Positions 32,407-40,183 of a stretch of DNA of 61,128 nucleotides are shown piece after piece (position 1 is the first letter of the stretch; each line of letters starts with the position of its first letter). The position numbers and the translations under genes are program-made. Source of the stretch: an uncultured Lachnospiraceae bacterium (lineage in GTDB: Bacteria; Bacillota; Clostridia; Lachnospirales; Lachnospiraceae); contig CAJUCG010000001.1 in NCBI GenBank assembly GCA_910585065.1, positions 1-61,128 of the forward strand, read 5' to 3'. The notes beneath the pieces were generated by a model that worked only from the letters and a program-made list of their open reading frames with translations, did no database searches and was not told the origin of the DNA.

Positions 32407-33687
32407 TTACTTGTCCTTTATAATTTCTGTTACCCGGATGCCGAATGCCTCCTCAATAACGACAACCTCACCCCTGGCAACATACTTTCCATTGACCAGC
32501 ACATCGATTGGTTCCCCTGCCAGTCTACTTAATTCTATGATAGTTCCCGGTGCAAAGTCAAGTATTTCTTTTATCGACTTGCTTGTTCTTCCGAGTTCTA
32601 CCGTAACCTCAAGCGGCACATCGAGCAAAAGATCGATATGTTCTGTCTGCAATAGAGGGCTTGGCTGCATCATAAACGGCTGAAATTGTGCTGGTGCGAT
32701 GTTGACTTCCTGCTGTGGCATCATCATGCCATTCATCCCCATCATCTGCTGTGACGACATTCCCTGTGACATCATGCCGTTTGGCATCATTTGCATACCT
32801 GTCATCTGCTGCTGTGGCATTCCCATACCGTTCATCCCCATCATTTGCATACCACCCATCTGCTGTGGCATTCCCATGCCATTCATTCCCGTCTGCTGGG
32901 ACATATCTGGAGCAGTCGTCTGCTGTTCCGGTGAGTTGTTGAGTGCCTCCACCTGTGCATCGTCCACGCCGGTGTATTTCATAAATTTCCGGCACAGATC
33001 TCTTGCGAAGTCAAACGGATAAAGCTGCATTAACTCGCTGTCGATCAGATTGCCGATCTCCATGCGAAAGGACACCTTCACGAATTTTCCCTTCAGAAAC
33101 TCCGCCACATCCGCCCCGTTTAAGACTTCTTGTAAATCCACTAACTCCGCACTTGGCGGGCTGATATCCACCTTCTGTTCAAGCATGGAGGAGATGGAAG
33201 TCGCGGCGGAACCCATCATCTGGTTCATCGCTTCGCTGATCGCACTCAAATGCAGTTCAGTAAGATCCCCCTCCGTGTTGGTGCCGTCTCCGCCCATCAT
33301 CAAGTCCGTAATAATCTTTACGTCGCTCTCCTTTAACACAAGGATGTTATTACCATCCAACCCCTCTTTATAACAAATCTGAATAAAAACGCACGGTCTG
33401 TCGTAATTCTTGATCAGATCATCCCATGTAGTGTAAGTGACCACCGGCGTTGTAATATTCACTTTCTGATTTACCAGAGAAAAAAGAGTTGTTGCCGCAG
33501 TTCCCATACTGATATTGGAAACTTCCCCGACCGCGTCTTTCTCCACATCATTTAACTCTTCGTCCGCGTTTGGTATCACTCTTGCCGAAGCCGGGGTACT
33601 TTCTTCTGGTTCTGGGGTTCCCGCTCCCGAAGTGTCCATCCCCGCAAGCAAGGCGTTGATCTCTTCTTGCGATAACATTCCATCCAT
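32407..33687 (-). CDS. fliY: Flagellar switch phosphatase FliY with methionine-rich linker
   Basis: 426 residues. N-terminal CheY-P-binding peptide (MLSQEEINALLAGMD). Two CheC-type active-site helices follow (AVGEVSNISMGTAATTLFSL with Glu55/Asn58, and AISEAMNQMMGSAATSISSM with Glu152/Asn155). The C-terminal FliN/SpoA domain (about 345-426) has LLLDVPLEVTVELGRTSKSI and GEPIDVLVNGKYVARGEVVV. Between them lies an unusual linker (about 262-326) made of Met, Gly, Gln, Asn and Pro with the near-repeats GMNGMGMPQQ, GMNGMGMPQQ and GMNGMMMPQQ. Dephosphorylates CheY-P at the motor. Confidence 0.97.
   Translation of the reverse strand: MDGMLSQEEINALLAGMDTSGAGTPEPEESTPASARVIPNADEELNDVEKDAVGEVSNISMGTAATTLFSLVNQKVNITTPVVTYTTWDDLIKNYDRPCVFIQICYKEGLDGNNILVLKESDVKIITDLMMGGDGTNTEGDLTELHLSAISEAMNQMMGSAATSISSMLEQKVDISPPSAELVDLQEVLNGADVAEFLKGKFVKVSFRMEIGNLIDSELMQLYPFDFARDLCRKFMKYTGVDDAQVEALNNSPEQQTTAPDMSQQTGMNGMGMPQQMGGMQMMGMNGMGMPQQQMTGMQMMPNGMMSQGMSSQQMMGMNGMMMPQQEVNIAPAQFQPFMMQPSPLLQTEHIDLLLDVPLEVTVELGRTSKSIKEILDFAPGTIIELSRLAGEPIDVLVNGKYVARGEVVVIEEAFGIRVTEIIKDK
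32710..32904 (-). repeat. Degenerate tandem repeats coding the Met-rich FliY linker
   Basis: Imperfect units containing CATTCCCAT(A/G)CC(G/A)TTCAT and CATCTGCTG recur three to four times across about 195 bases. They encode the Met/Gly/Gln-rich linker of FliY, with unit length around 45-60 bases. Confidence 0.75.
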
Positions 33688-33694
33688 GGCGCTC

Positions 33695-34675
33695 CTACTC
33701 CTCCTCTCTTATAATTGTTGATATCTTCACTGCGTAGGCATCCGAGGACGAACCCGGCAATGCAGTAAATTTTTTGATATTTCCGACATAGACACTCAAT
33801 TCATCTTCTACTTTTGAATTGAGTTTGATAATGTCGCCTTTCTGCATATTTAACAGATCGTTTAATGAGATGGTACTCTTGCCGAGTACCGCGCGTACCG
33901 GCACCCTGGCTCTCGCGATCATCACCTCGATCACATCCCGGTAACTTGCATCGTCCATCGTCTGCATGGAGGCGTACCAGAACTTGGTATTTAGTTTGTC
34001 AATTACATCCTCGACGCAGCTATACGGAATGCAGACATTCATCATGCCTTCCACCACACCGATCCTAACATTCATCGTAACGATGGCCGCCATCTCGGAA
34101 GGCTGTATAATCTGCGCGAATTGCGAGTTTGTTTCAATGCGCGTCAGACGCGGCTCGACGTGCACAACATTCACCCACGGCTCCGGCAACAAATTTGTGA
34201 TTACATTGTAGATGCGCTCAATAATGGCAAGCTCAATCTCTGTGAAATCTCTTGATTTTTCCAGAGGATTTCCCTCACCTCCAAGCATTCTGTCTACAAT
34301 CGCATATCCAAGATTCTGTGCAAGTTCAATAATAATACTTCCCTCAAGTGGCGAGAAGTCCACAATCCCAAGCAGAACCGGATTGGACAGCGCGTTTGTA
34401 AACTCTTGGTAGATAACCGCCTCCGAGTTCATCACCTCCACATTCACATTTTTGCGAAGGTAGCCCGGCAGATTGGTCGAAAGCAATCGTCCGAAATGCT
34501 CAAAAATATTTTCAAGTGTTCTTAAATGCTCTTTGGAGAATTTTGACGGGCGTTCGAAATCATAGTTTTTTACTGATTTCGCACCGTCCTCCTTAAATTC
34601 ATCCGCGTCGAGTTCACCGCTGCTTAGCGCATGGAGCAGTTGGTCAATCTCATTTTGTGTTAAGATGTCGCCCAT
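33695..34675 (-). CDS. fliM: Flagellar motor switch protein FliM
   Basis: 326 residues. N-terminal CheY-binding peptide (MGDILTQNEIDQLLHAL), then YDFERPSKFSKEHLRTLENI, the CheC-like middle domain, and a C-terminal SpoA domain (VRAVLGKSTISLNDLLNMQK). Ring protein that receives CheY-P and sets rotation. Seven bases before fliY. Confidence 0.97.
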   Translation of the reverse strand: MGDILTQNEIDQLLHALSSGELDADEFKEDGAKSVKNYDFERPSKFSKEHLRTLENIFEHFGRLLSTNLPGYLRKNVNVEVMNSEAVIYQEFTNALSNPVLLGIVDFSPLEGSIIIELAQNLGYAIVDRMLGGEGNPLEKSRDFTEIELAIIERIYNVITNLLPEPWVNVVHVEPRLTRIETNSQFAQIIQPSEMAAIVTMNVRIGVVEGMMNVCIPYSCVEDVIDKLNTKFWYASMQTMDDASYRDVIEVMIARARVPVRAVLGKSTISLNDLLNMQKGDIIKLNSKVEDELSVYVGNIKKFTALPGSSSDAYAVKISTIIREEE

Positions 34676-34722
34676 ACCTGACCTCTATTCTTTCTGAAAT
34701 TTATCCGTTAAAACTGTCTGTC

Positions 34723-35238
34723 TTAGTTTCCCATATACACAGCGAAATCAAGACGATAAATACACTCTGTATCGAATTCCTCCTGCAATAATTTGAGGAT
34801 CTCTTCTTTTACTAGGTCTTTGCTCTCCTTGTAGTTATCATAGGTTAAATCGCTGATCGAATTCTGAATAATTTCCTTGATGCGCGCGTTTTGTGCCTCG
34901 ATTAACGGCTGCACCGTCTTGTAATCCTTCGCCTTTGTATTTAAAACTACCGAGGCGGTAAGCGAAAGGTAATGCATTTTGCCGTCCTCACCCCTAGCAA
35001 GCTGAATCGTCATATTGTCCGCCACGGAGATCGGTTCAAGATCAGTTACTGGAATTTCCTCTTCCTTCTCCGTCGGAAGCGGCGATTCAAGCTCCAAATC
35101 TATGAGTTGACAAATTTTGGAAATCATGTCATTCATCTTCTGGGCATTCGGCAGGTATACAAAAAGCATTACTCCGCACAGCGTCAAGTTCACGAGCGTT
35201 GCCGCCAAGATAATTACTGTCAATATATTCTTCTTCAT
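34723..35238 (-). CDS. fliL: Flagellar basal body-associated protein FliL
   Basis: 171 residues. One N-terminal membrane helix (LTVIILAATLVNLTLCGVML), then an external domain with VNLTASVVLN-like strand (here YLSLTASVVLNTKAKDY) and LVKEEILKLLQEEFDTECIY, VYMGN end. FliL rings surround the stator and affect torque. It follows motB by 12 bases, in line with a stator role. Confidence 0.9.
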   Translation of the reverse strand: MKKNILTVIILAATLVNLTLCGVMLFVYLPNAQKMNDMISKICQLIDLELESPLPTEKEEEIPVTDLEPISVADNMTIQLARGEDGKMHYLSLTASVVLNTKAKDYKTVQPLIEAQNARIKEIIQNSISDLTYDNYKESKDLVKEEILKLLQEEFDTECIYRLDFAVYMGN

Positions 35239-35250
35239 TTCATACCTCCA

Positions 35251-36078
35251 TCAATCTGAATTTAAGGAATTGTAGATCCTTATTTCAATTCTTCGGTTCT
35301 GCGTCCGGCCGGCCTCCGTCGAATTGTCCGCAATTGGAACATTCTCTCCCTTTCCTACCCACTCAATCTTCGTCTTATCAATGCCCTTGTTGTCAATCAG
35401 GTATTTTGCTGCTACACTGGCTCTCGCCGAAGAAAGTTCCATGTTGCTGTCATATTTGCCGCCTTTTTGCACTGGCACATTGTCCGTATGCCCAATCACG
35501 GCAATTCGGTAGCCGTTGTAATTCTTTAAGATATCGCCAACTCTGGAGAAAATCGGCAGCGCATCCTTTGTCAGCTGCGCGCTTCCGGATGGATAGAGGT
35601 AATTTCCGCTGATCTCTATCGTGATGTACCTTCCTCCTGCCTCATCTATGCCAATATCCACATAGCCATCTAAATTGTAGTCGCTGCTCATCTCTGAAAC
35701 TTCGTCATAAATCTGCTCTGACTCCTCGCGGTTTGCCTCCTCTACTGCGTCCCCGATACGATCATAAGGGTCTTCCCCCTCCTTATCCTCCGCAGTTTCC
35801 CCCATACTGTTGATGTACTCATCAATCTGGGTTAGCTGTGAAGCACCGGTGCTGATCAGCTGTCCCTCCCCAATGGAGGAGGCTCCCCCGGTAAAAATAT
35901 TTAATCGGCTGGAAAGCACATTTGCTAATTCTTCAAGCTTTGCTTCGTCAATACTTGACATCGCGAAGAGAAGGACGAAGAAACATAGAAGGAGGTTCAT
36001 CAAGTCGGAGAATGTTGCCATCCACGGCGCGGGCGTTCCGGCTGGAACGCCACCCTCTTCTTTTTTCTTTCTAGCCAA
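35251..36078 (-). CDS. motB: Flagellar stator protein MotB
   Basis: 275 residues. The start is taken as the TTG at 36078, giving MARKKKEEGG, because AGGTGG lies eight bases upstream; in-frame GTGs further up lack a site. The proton/ion-coupling Asp25 is in the membrane helix ATFSDLMNLLLCFFVLLFAM. The C-terminal OmpA-like peptidoglycan-binding domain has IAVIGHTDNVPVQKG, LSSARASVAAKYLIDN and NRRIEIRIYN. Its start overlaps the motA stop by eight bases, so the two are co-translated. Confidence 0.96.
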   Translation of the reverse strand: MARKKKEEGGVPAGTPAPWMATFSDLMNLLLCFFVLLFAMSSIDEAKLEELANVLSSRLNIFTGGASSIGEGQLISTGASQLTQIDEYINSMGETAEDKEGEDPYDRIGDAVEEANREESEQIYDEVSEMSSDYNLDGYVDIGIDEAGGRYITIEISGNYLYPSGSAQLTKDALPIFSRVGDILKNYNGYRIAVIGHTDNVPVQKGGKYDSNMELSSARASVAAKYLIDNKGIDKTKIEWVGKGENVPIADNSTEAGRTQNRRIEIRIYNSLNSD

Positions 36079-36871
36079 CGTCCTCACCACCTTCACTTGC
36101 ACTTAATTCTTCTCTGCGGTTCGGCGCGAGGAAGGACTTTAATTTCTCCTCAATAACGCGAGGATTCTCACCCGCCTGGATCGAGAGCAGGCCTTCGACT
36201 AGGATCTCCTTTTGCTTTAGCTCTGCTCCATCGTTTTCCTTTAGTTTGTTTGCAACCGGAGTACAGATCCAGTTTGCAAGCAGTGAACCGTACAGTGTCG
36301 TAATCAACGCGATCGCCATGTTCGGACCTACAGTTGCCATATCCTGCAGTTTTCCGAGCATATTGATAAGTCCAATCAGGGTACCGATCATACCCCAGGC
36401 AGGACCTGCGGCGGCAAGTGCTTCCCAGAAACCAATATTTGCCTTGTGCCGCTCCTCGATACTGGAAAGTTCTGTCTCCAAAATGCTTCGGACAAGCTCC
36501 GGGTCAGTACCGTCAACGATTAAGAGCAACCCTTTTTTCATAAAAGCATCATCCATGCCGTTCGCCATCTCTTCAAGCTGCAAAAGACCGTCCTTGCGGG
36601 CGACATTTGAGAGCTGAATAACCGTCTGGATCGTTTCGAGTTCATTGATCGTATGTACTTTGAAAATCAAACCCATTGATTTGAGTCTCTGGATAAACAC
36701 CGGGATGGACGACTGCGTTACCATAATACCCATGAACGCACCGCCGAATGTAATAAGCGCGGACTGAAAATCCAAAAACCCCAACATTGCACCGAAACCA
36801 TCCTTCGCTACAATACCATAAACAACCAATACTGCGGCCATTAAAAGACCAACCAAAGAAGCTATGTCCAT
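36071..36871 (-). CDS. motA: Flagellar stator protein MotA
   Basis: 266 residues with four membrane helices. Signatures: LMAAVLVVYGIVAKDGFGAM, ALITFGGAFMGIMVTQSSIP, and GPAWGMIGTLIGLINMLGKL, PNMAIALITTLYGSLLANWI with the conserved prolines that sit near the MotB aspartate. Forms the ion channel that drives rotation. GAGGT lies upstream of the ATG. Unlike in Bacillus subtilis, motAB is inside the fla/che operon. Confidence 0.96.
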   Translation of the reverse strand: MDIASLVGLLMAAVLVVYGIVAKDGFGAMLGFLDFQSALITFGGAFMGIMVTQSSIPVFIQRLKSMGLIFKVHTINELETIQTVIQLSNVARKDGLLQLEEMANGMDDAFMKKGLLLIVDGTDPELVRSILETELSSIEERHKANIGFWEALAAAGPAWGMIGTLIGLINMLGKLQDMATVGPNMAIALITTLYGSLLANWICTPVANKLKENDGAELKQKEILVEGLLSIQAGENPRVIEEKLKSFLAPNRREELSASEGGEDVG

Positions 36872-36900
36872 TTTTCCACCTCAAGTCCTTTTCGTAAAAT

Positions 36901-37104
36901 TTATGTTTCCTTTTCCACGGTCGGATTTAATAATTCCATTCTATATAATATTACTAAATTTTTCACCTTTTGTCTACTTTCTTTTACAAATAATTTTTTT
37001 CCATTTGTAAAAGTGATCACAGTTTCGGGAACTTCCTCGATCATTTCGATCAAATCCGCATTCACAGTTACTTTCTCATCATTTAATTTTGTAACTTCAA
37101 TCAT
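36901..37104 (-). CDS. flbD: FlbD/SwrD family small flagellar protein
   Basis: 67 residues: MIEVTKLNDEKVTVNADLIE, then VPETVITFTNGKKLFVKES. This is the short FlbD family; the Bacillus subtilis member SwrD (YlzI) raises the power delivered to the motor. It lies 29 bases upstream of motA and is separated from flgE by 196 bases with two hairpins, so it groups with the stator genes. GGGGGGTGG precedes the ATG. A weak promoter-like pair (TTGTAA, 16 bases, TAAAAA) lies near 37195-37222. Confidence 0.9.
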   Translation of the reverse strand: MIEVTKLNDEKVTVNADLIEMIEEVPETVITFTNGKKLFVKESRQKVKNLVILYRMELLNPTVEKET

Positions 37105-37226
37105 GTTCCACCCCCCGACTGCGGCGATTATTTGTAATTTTTTTACATTTCTGCATAAAAGCCCCGGTTGATTTTTCCTTCCATCTTAGACTTTTTTATC
37201 CCCTTTTCCCCTCTTTACAAAATTCT

Positions 37227-37248
37227 CTGGCAGTTTTTACACTGCCAG
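37227..37248 (-). terminator. Second terminator-like hairpin after flgE
   Basis: CTGGCAGT pairs with ACTGCCAG around six bases; on the minus strand it is followed by AGAATTTTGT. It is the promoter-distal member of a hairpin pair between flgE and flbD. Confidence 0.65.
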
Positions 37249-37251
37249 GGA

Positions 37252-37294
37252 AATCCCTGCGGCATATCGATGCTAAATTCATGCCACAGGGATT
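37252..37294 (-). terminator. First stem-loop after flgE
   Basis: AATCCCTGTGGCAT and ATGCCGCAGGGATT pair over 14 bases with one G-T/mismatch position around a 15-base loop, starting seven bases past the flgE stop. Only a short T-run follows. Together with the next hairpin it likely reduces read-through from hook genes into the stator and switch genes. Confidence 0.7.
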
Positions 37295-37300
37295 CTTTTA

Positions 37301-38782
37301 TTAACGTTTCAGATTGATCAGCTCTTCAAGCAATGTATCCGAGGTTGTAATAATACGGGAGTTTGCCTGAAATCCTCTCTGTGTAATAATCATATCGGTA
37401 AATTCGTTTGCCAGATCGACATTGGACATCTCAATAACACCCGGATTGAACTTGCCGCCCGTGGTCAAGATATCCTTGCCAATGCCATCAAAACTGCCGG
37501 AGTTCTGTGTGGTCGCAAACATATTATTTCCGATCGCCTCAAGACCAGCCGCGTTCGGGAAGGTCGCGACAACCACCTGACCTAAAAGATTGGAATCCCC
37601 GTTGTCATAAGAACCATAGATCTTGCCGTACTTGTCAATGCTAAGCCCCGTCATATTGCCGACTGGTTTGCCCGCACCCTCCGCCGCACTTGCCCTAGTT
37701 CCGCGCGCACACTCTAAAGTGGTGGTATCGCTCTGCGAGAACATGGTCAGGGCGGAGAAATCGATATTGATCCGCTTAAATGGAGTGCCCTCTGTATCAC
37801 CAGCAAGATCAAAGGTAAGAGATGGATTTGTCGCCTCATCAAAAAATTCGCCTGCCGCATCCGCATCCCCAGTAATGCTCTGAAAATGTCCAGTTATAGA
37901 ATCAAAGGTTAAAACAGCCGCTTCCATCTCAATTGTGACTTCCCCTGTTTCCTCATCCACTTCTACGGTCTGCCCCTGACCATTAAAATTAAATCCGGTA
38001 AGCGTGCTAGGCTGATAGGTAATAACCCCATCCTCCTCCACCTCATCTACAAAGACAGACTTTCCTCTCTCGTCATAGACATTTTTTATCGTAACATCAT
38101 ACGTATTTGTAGTTTCAGCCTCTGCCTGATGCTTAATATTAAATTCCACCGTAAACAGGTTTCCGAGATTGTCGTAGAACTGCACATTAGCCACGCGCCC
38201 TGCTGCATCCGCTGCAAGCTGCGTATCATTCATATCGATATTCCCGGTTACATTACACTGTGTTGTCGCCTCAGGATTTGAGAACATCTTATCCGGGGAC
38301 ATTACCCGAAGTGCGGATACGGTATCCGACTTACATTTCGACGGATCGTCCTCGCTTACCTGCCAGCCCATAACTAACGCGCCGGACGGCGTGCAGAGAT
38401 TTCCGTTGGCATCGACATTAAATGAACCCGCCTTGGTAAAATAGTTTGTGCCGTTGCTCTGCACAACAAAGAACCCGTCGCCCTCAATCATAAGGTCGGA
38501 CCAGCCGTCCGTGCGCTGCGATCCGCCCGTGCCCGTAATATTTGTTGTGATGGAGGCAAGGTTCGCGCCAAGACCAATCTGCATTGCGTTGATACCTGCT
38601 GTCCCCATCGCATCGTTCGGTCCGCTCGCCGGTTTCGATGTCTGATAGAGAATATCTGAGAATGTTACCGTGCTACTCTTAAACCCAACGGTATTTACGT
38701 TCGCGATATTGTTACCAATTACATCCATCCTTGTCTGATGTACTCTAAGACCTGATACACCAGAATACAATGATCTCATCAT
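37301..38782 (-). CDS. flgE: Flagellar hook protein FlgE
   Basis: 493 residues. N-terminal rod/hook signature MMRSLYSGVSGLRVHQTRMD, VIGNNIANVNTVGFKSSTVT; then WSDLMIEGDGFFVVQSNG; a long variable middle domain; and the C-terminal NVDLANEFTDMIITQRGFQA with SDTLLEELINLKR. No signal peptide; exported by the flagellar apparatus. GGAGG upstream of two adjacent ATGs. It is followed by a strong hairpin pair. Confidence 0.97.
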   Translation of the reverse strand: MMRSLYSGVSGLRVHQTRMDVIGNNIANVNTVGFKSSTVTFSDILYQTSKPASGPNDAMGTAGINAMQIGLGANLASITTNITGTGGSQRTDGWSDLMIEGDGFFVVQSNGTNYFTKAGSFNVDANGNLCTPSGALVMGWQVSEDDPSKCKSDTVSALRVMSPDKMFSNPEATTQCNVTGNIDMNDTQLAADAAGRVANVQFYDNLGNLFTVEFNIKHQAEAETTNTYDVTIKNVYDERGKSVFVDEVEEDGVITYQPSTLTGFNFNGQGQTVEVDEETGEVTIEMEAAVLTFDSITGHFQSITGDADAAGEFFDEATNPSLTFDLAGDTEGTPFKRINIDFSALTMFSQSDTTTLECARGTRASAAEGAGKPVGNMTGLSIDKYGKIYGSYDNGDSNLLGQVVVATFPNAAGLEAIGNNMFATTQNSGSFDGIGKDILTTGGKFNPGVIEMSNVDLANEFTDMIITQRGFQANSRIITTSDTLLEELINLKR

Positions 38783-38861
38783 AGTAAAATGACCTCCTTA
38801 TTTTACGTTCCCCGACCTCTGTCATTCAGCCGGGAACCGCCCCCTTTTGTGGTCCGGCGGT

Positions 38862-39269
38862 TTAGCCTATCACTGCTCCATCAATATTGGTAAATACTTT
38901 GTCGTCGCCCCCTGCCACCGCAGTGACCACGATATTATTTCTTGTATTTACAATAAATGCATAACTGTCCACCATAACAAGCGACTCCACAATTCCCTTT
39001 TGCTGTGCCTTTGCCGCACCGGCAAAAAGCCGCTTTACCTGTTCCTCGGACAGATCAATGCTCCGATCCAAAAGCCTCTCATTCGCGTGCTTTGAAAAGC
39101 GCAGCGGACTTGCCTCGGTTTCTAAATTTTTCCTCTCCTGCTTTTGACGCAGCAGGATATTTTCAAAAGAATCCTGTACTGCCCTGCCCCCCGAAGTCTT
39201 TCCTGCCGGTTGGCAAAGTTTGCTCGTCATTTGTTCGATGGAAGAAAAGCTGTTCTTTATCTGATTCAT
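38862..39269 (-). CDS. TIGR02530-type flagellar operon protein
   Basis: 135 residues from the ATG at 39269 (GGGAGG eight bases upstream). Core features: PLRFSKHANERLLDRSIDLS, VKRLFAGAAKAQQKGIVESL, VMVDSYAFIVNTRNNIVVTA and a C-terminal DKVFTNIDGAV(I)G. The family is a small conserved protein always between flgD and flgE; it is required for or linked to hook assembly, with no fixed biochemical role. An upstream ATG (39287) overlaps the ribosome site and is less likely. Confidence 0.88.
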   Translation of the reverse strand: MNQIKNSFSSIEQMTSKLCQPAGKTSGGRAVQDSFENILLRQKQERKNLETEASPLRFSKHANERLLDRSIDLSEEQVKRLFAGAAKAQQKGIVESLVMVDSYAFIVNTRNNIVVTAVAGGDDKVFTNIDGAVIG

Positions 39270-39324
39270 CGCATTTGCCTCCCTCATAAAAGAAAAAACT
39301 TCCTGACGCTTATCTGCTTCTTAA

Positions 39325-40167
39325 TTACTCTTCGGTCTTATCCGTTTTGTCTGTTTTGTCTTTGTCCCCTTCCGTCTTATCTCCCTCGGTCTTATCGGTA
39401 TCATTCGGCTTTACTTCCTCCGGCTTTACCTTGGAATTTACAATCTCCACGGAAATCTTATCCTCAATCGTCGTATAATCGTTGTCGTTAAAGACTACTG
39501 CAACCGCATATGATCCGTTTGGCAGATCGGCAAACGCACCGCCAAAAATTGTAAGTTTATTGCCGTCCAGCTTGAAATTCGAAGGATCAATCAATTTCTT
39601 GTTGATGACTAATGCTACCTCGTCCGCCGCGTACTCATCCTCACCAAGATTTACCTCAACAATACTTGCTGACGGCTTATCTGCATCATACTTAAACTTG
39701 TAGCTCTTGTCGATGGACGGAGCGCAGACATTCTTTACATAGCTCTCATCCATAACCGCATACAGATCATCAATATCATAGAGCTTCCCATTGACATAGA
39801 TCTGCACAGTCGTTCCGGAGGCATTGACATACTGCACTTTCCCCGCTACCTGTGTTTCCTTGCCTGTGGAATCCTCCGAGTTGACAATAACATCCTTGCC
39901 AATCAGCGAGAACGCCTGGGACTTCTCATAGGAAGCATTCAAATTCTGCATCTGCTCAAGCTGCGAGAAAGTCGCGAGCTGTGATACAAACTCCGTATCA
40001 TCCTGTGGGTTTAACGGATCCTGATTCTGGATCTGACAGACAAGAAGCTGCAAAAATGCATCTTTGCCAAGTTCTGATGTCCCCTTGGTCTCCTTCTTTG
40101 TGGTCGTGATCGCATTGTTCGCATCCTGCAATACACCATTTACTACTTTTCCAACTAATTCCGCCAT
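39325..40167 (-). CDS. flgD: Flagellar hook assembly (cap) protein FlgD
   Basis: 280 residues. N-terminal export and cap region: LGKDAFLQLLVCQIQNQDPL, NPQDDTEFVSQLATFSQLEQ. Then a two-part beta domain (SLIGKDVIVNSEDSTGKETQ). The C-terminus adds an unusual tail (about 248-280) built from Lys, Asp, Thr, Glu and Gly with TEGDKTEGDKDKTDKTDKTE. It caps the growing hook so that FlgE can polymerise. GGAGG precedes the ATG. Confidence 0.95.
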   Translation of the reverse strand: MAELVGKVVNGVLQDANNAITTTKKETKGTSELGKDAFLQLLVCQIQNQDPLNPQDDTEFVSQLATFSQLEQMQNLNASYEKSQAFSLIGKDVIVNSEDSTGKETQVAGKVQYVNASGTTVQIYVNGKLYDIDDLYAVMDESYVKNVCAPSIDKSYKFKYDADKPSASIVEVNLGEDEYAADEVALVINKKLIDPSNFKLDGNKLTIFGGAFADLPNGSYAVAVVFNDNDYTTIEDKISVEIVNSKVKPEEVKPNDTDKTEGDKTEGDKDKTDKTDKTEE

Positions 40168-40183
40168 AATTTCCTCCTTTCTG

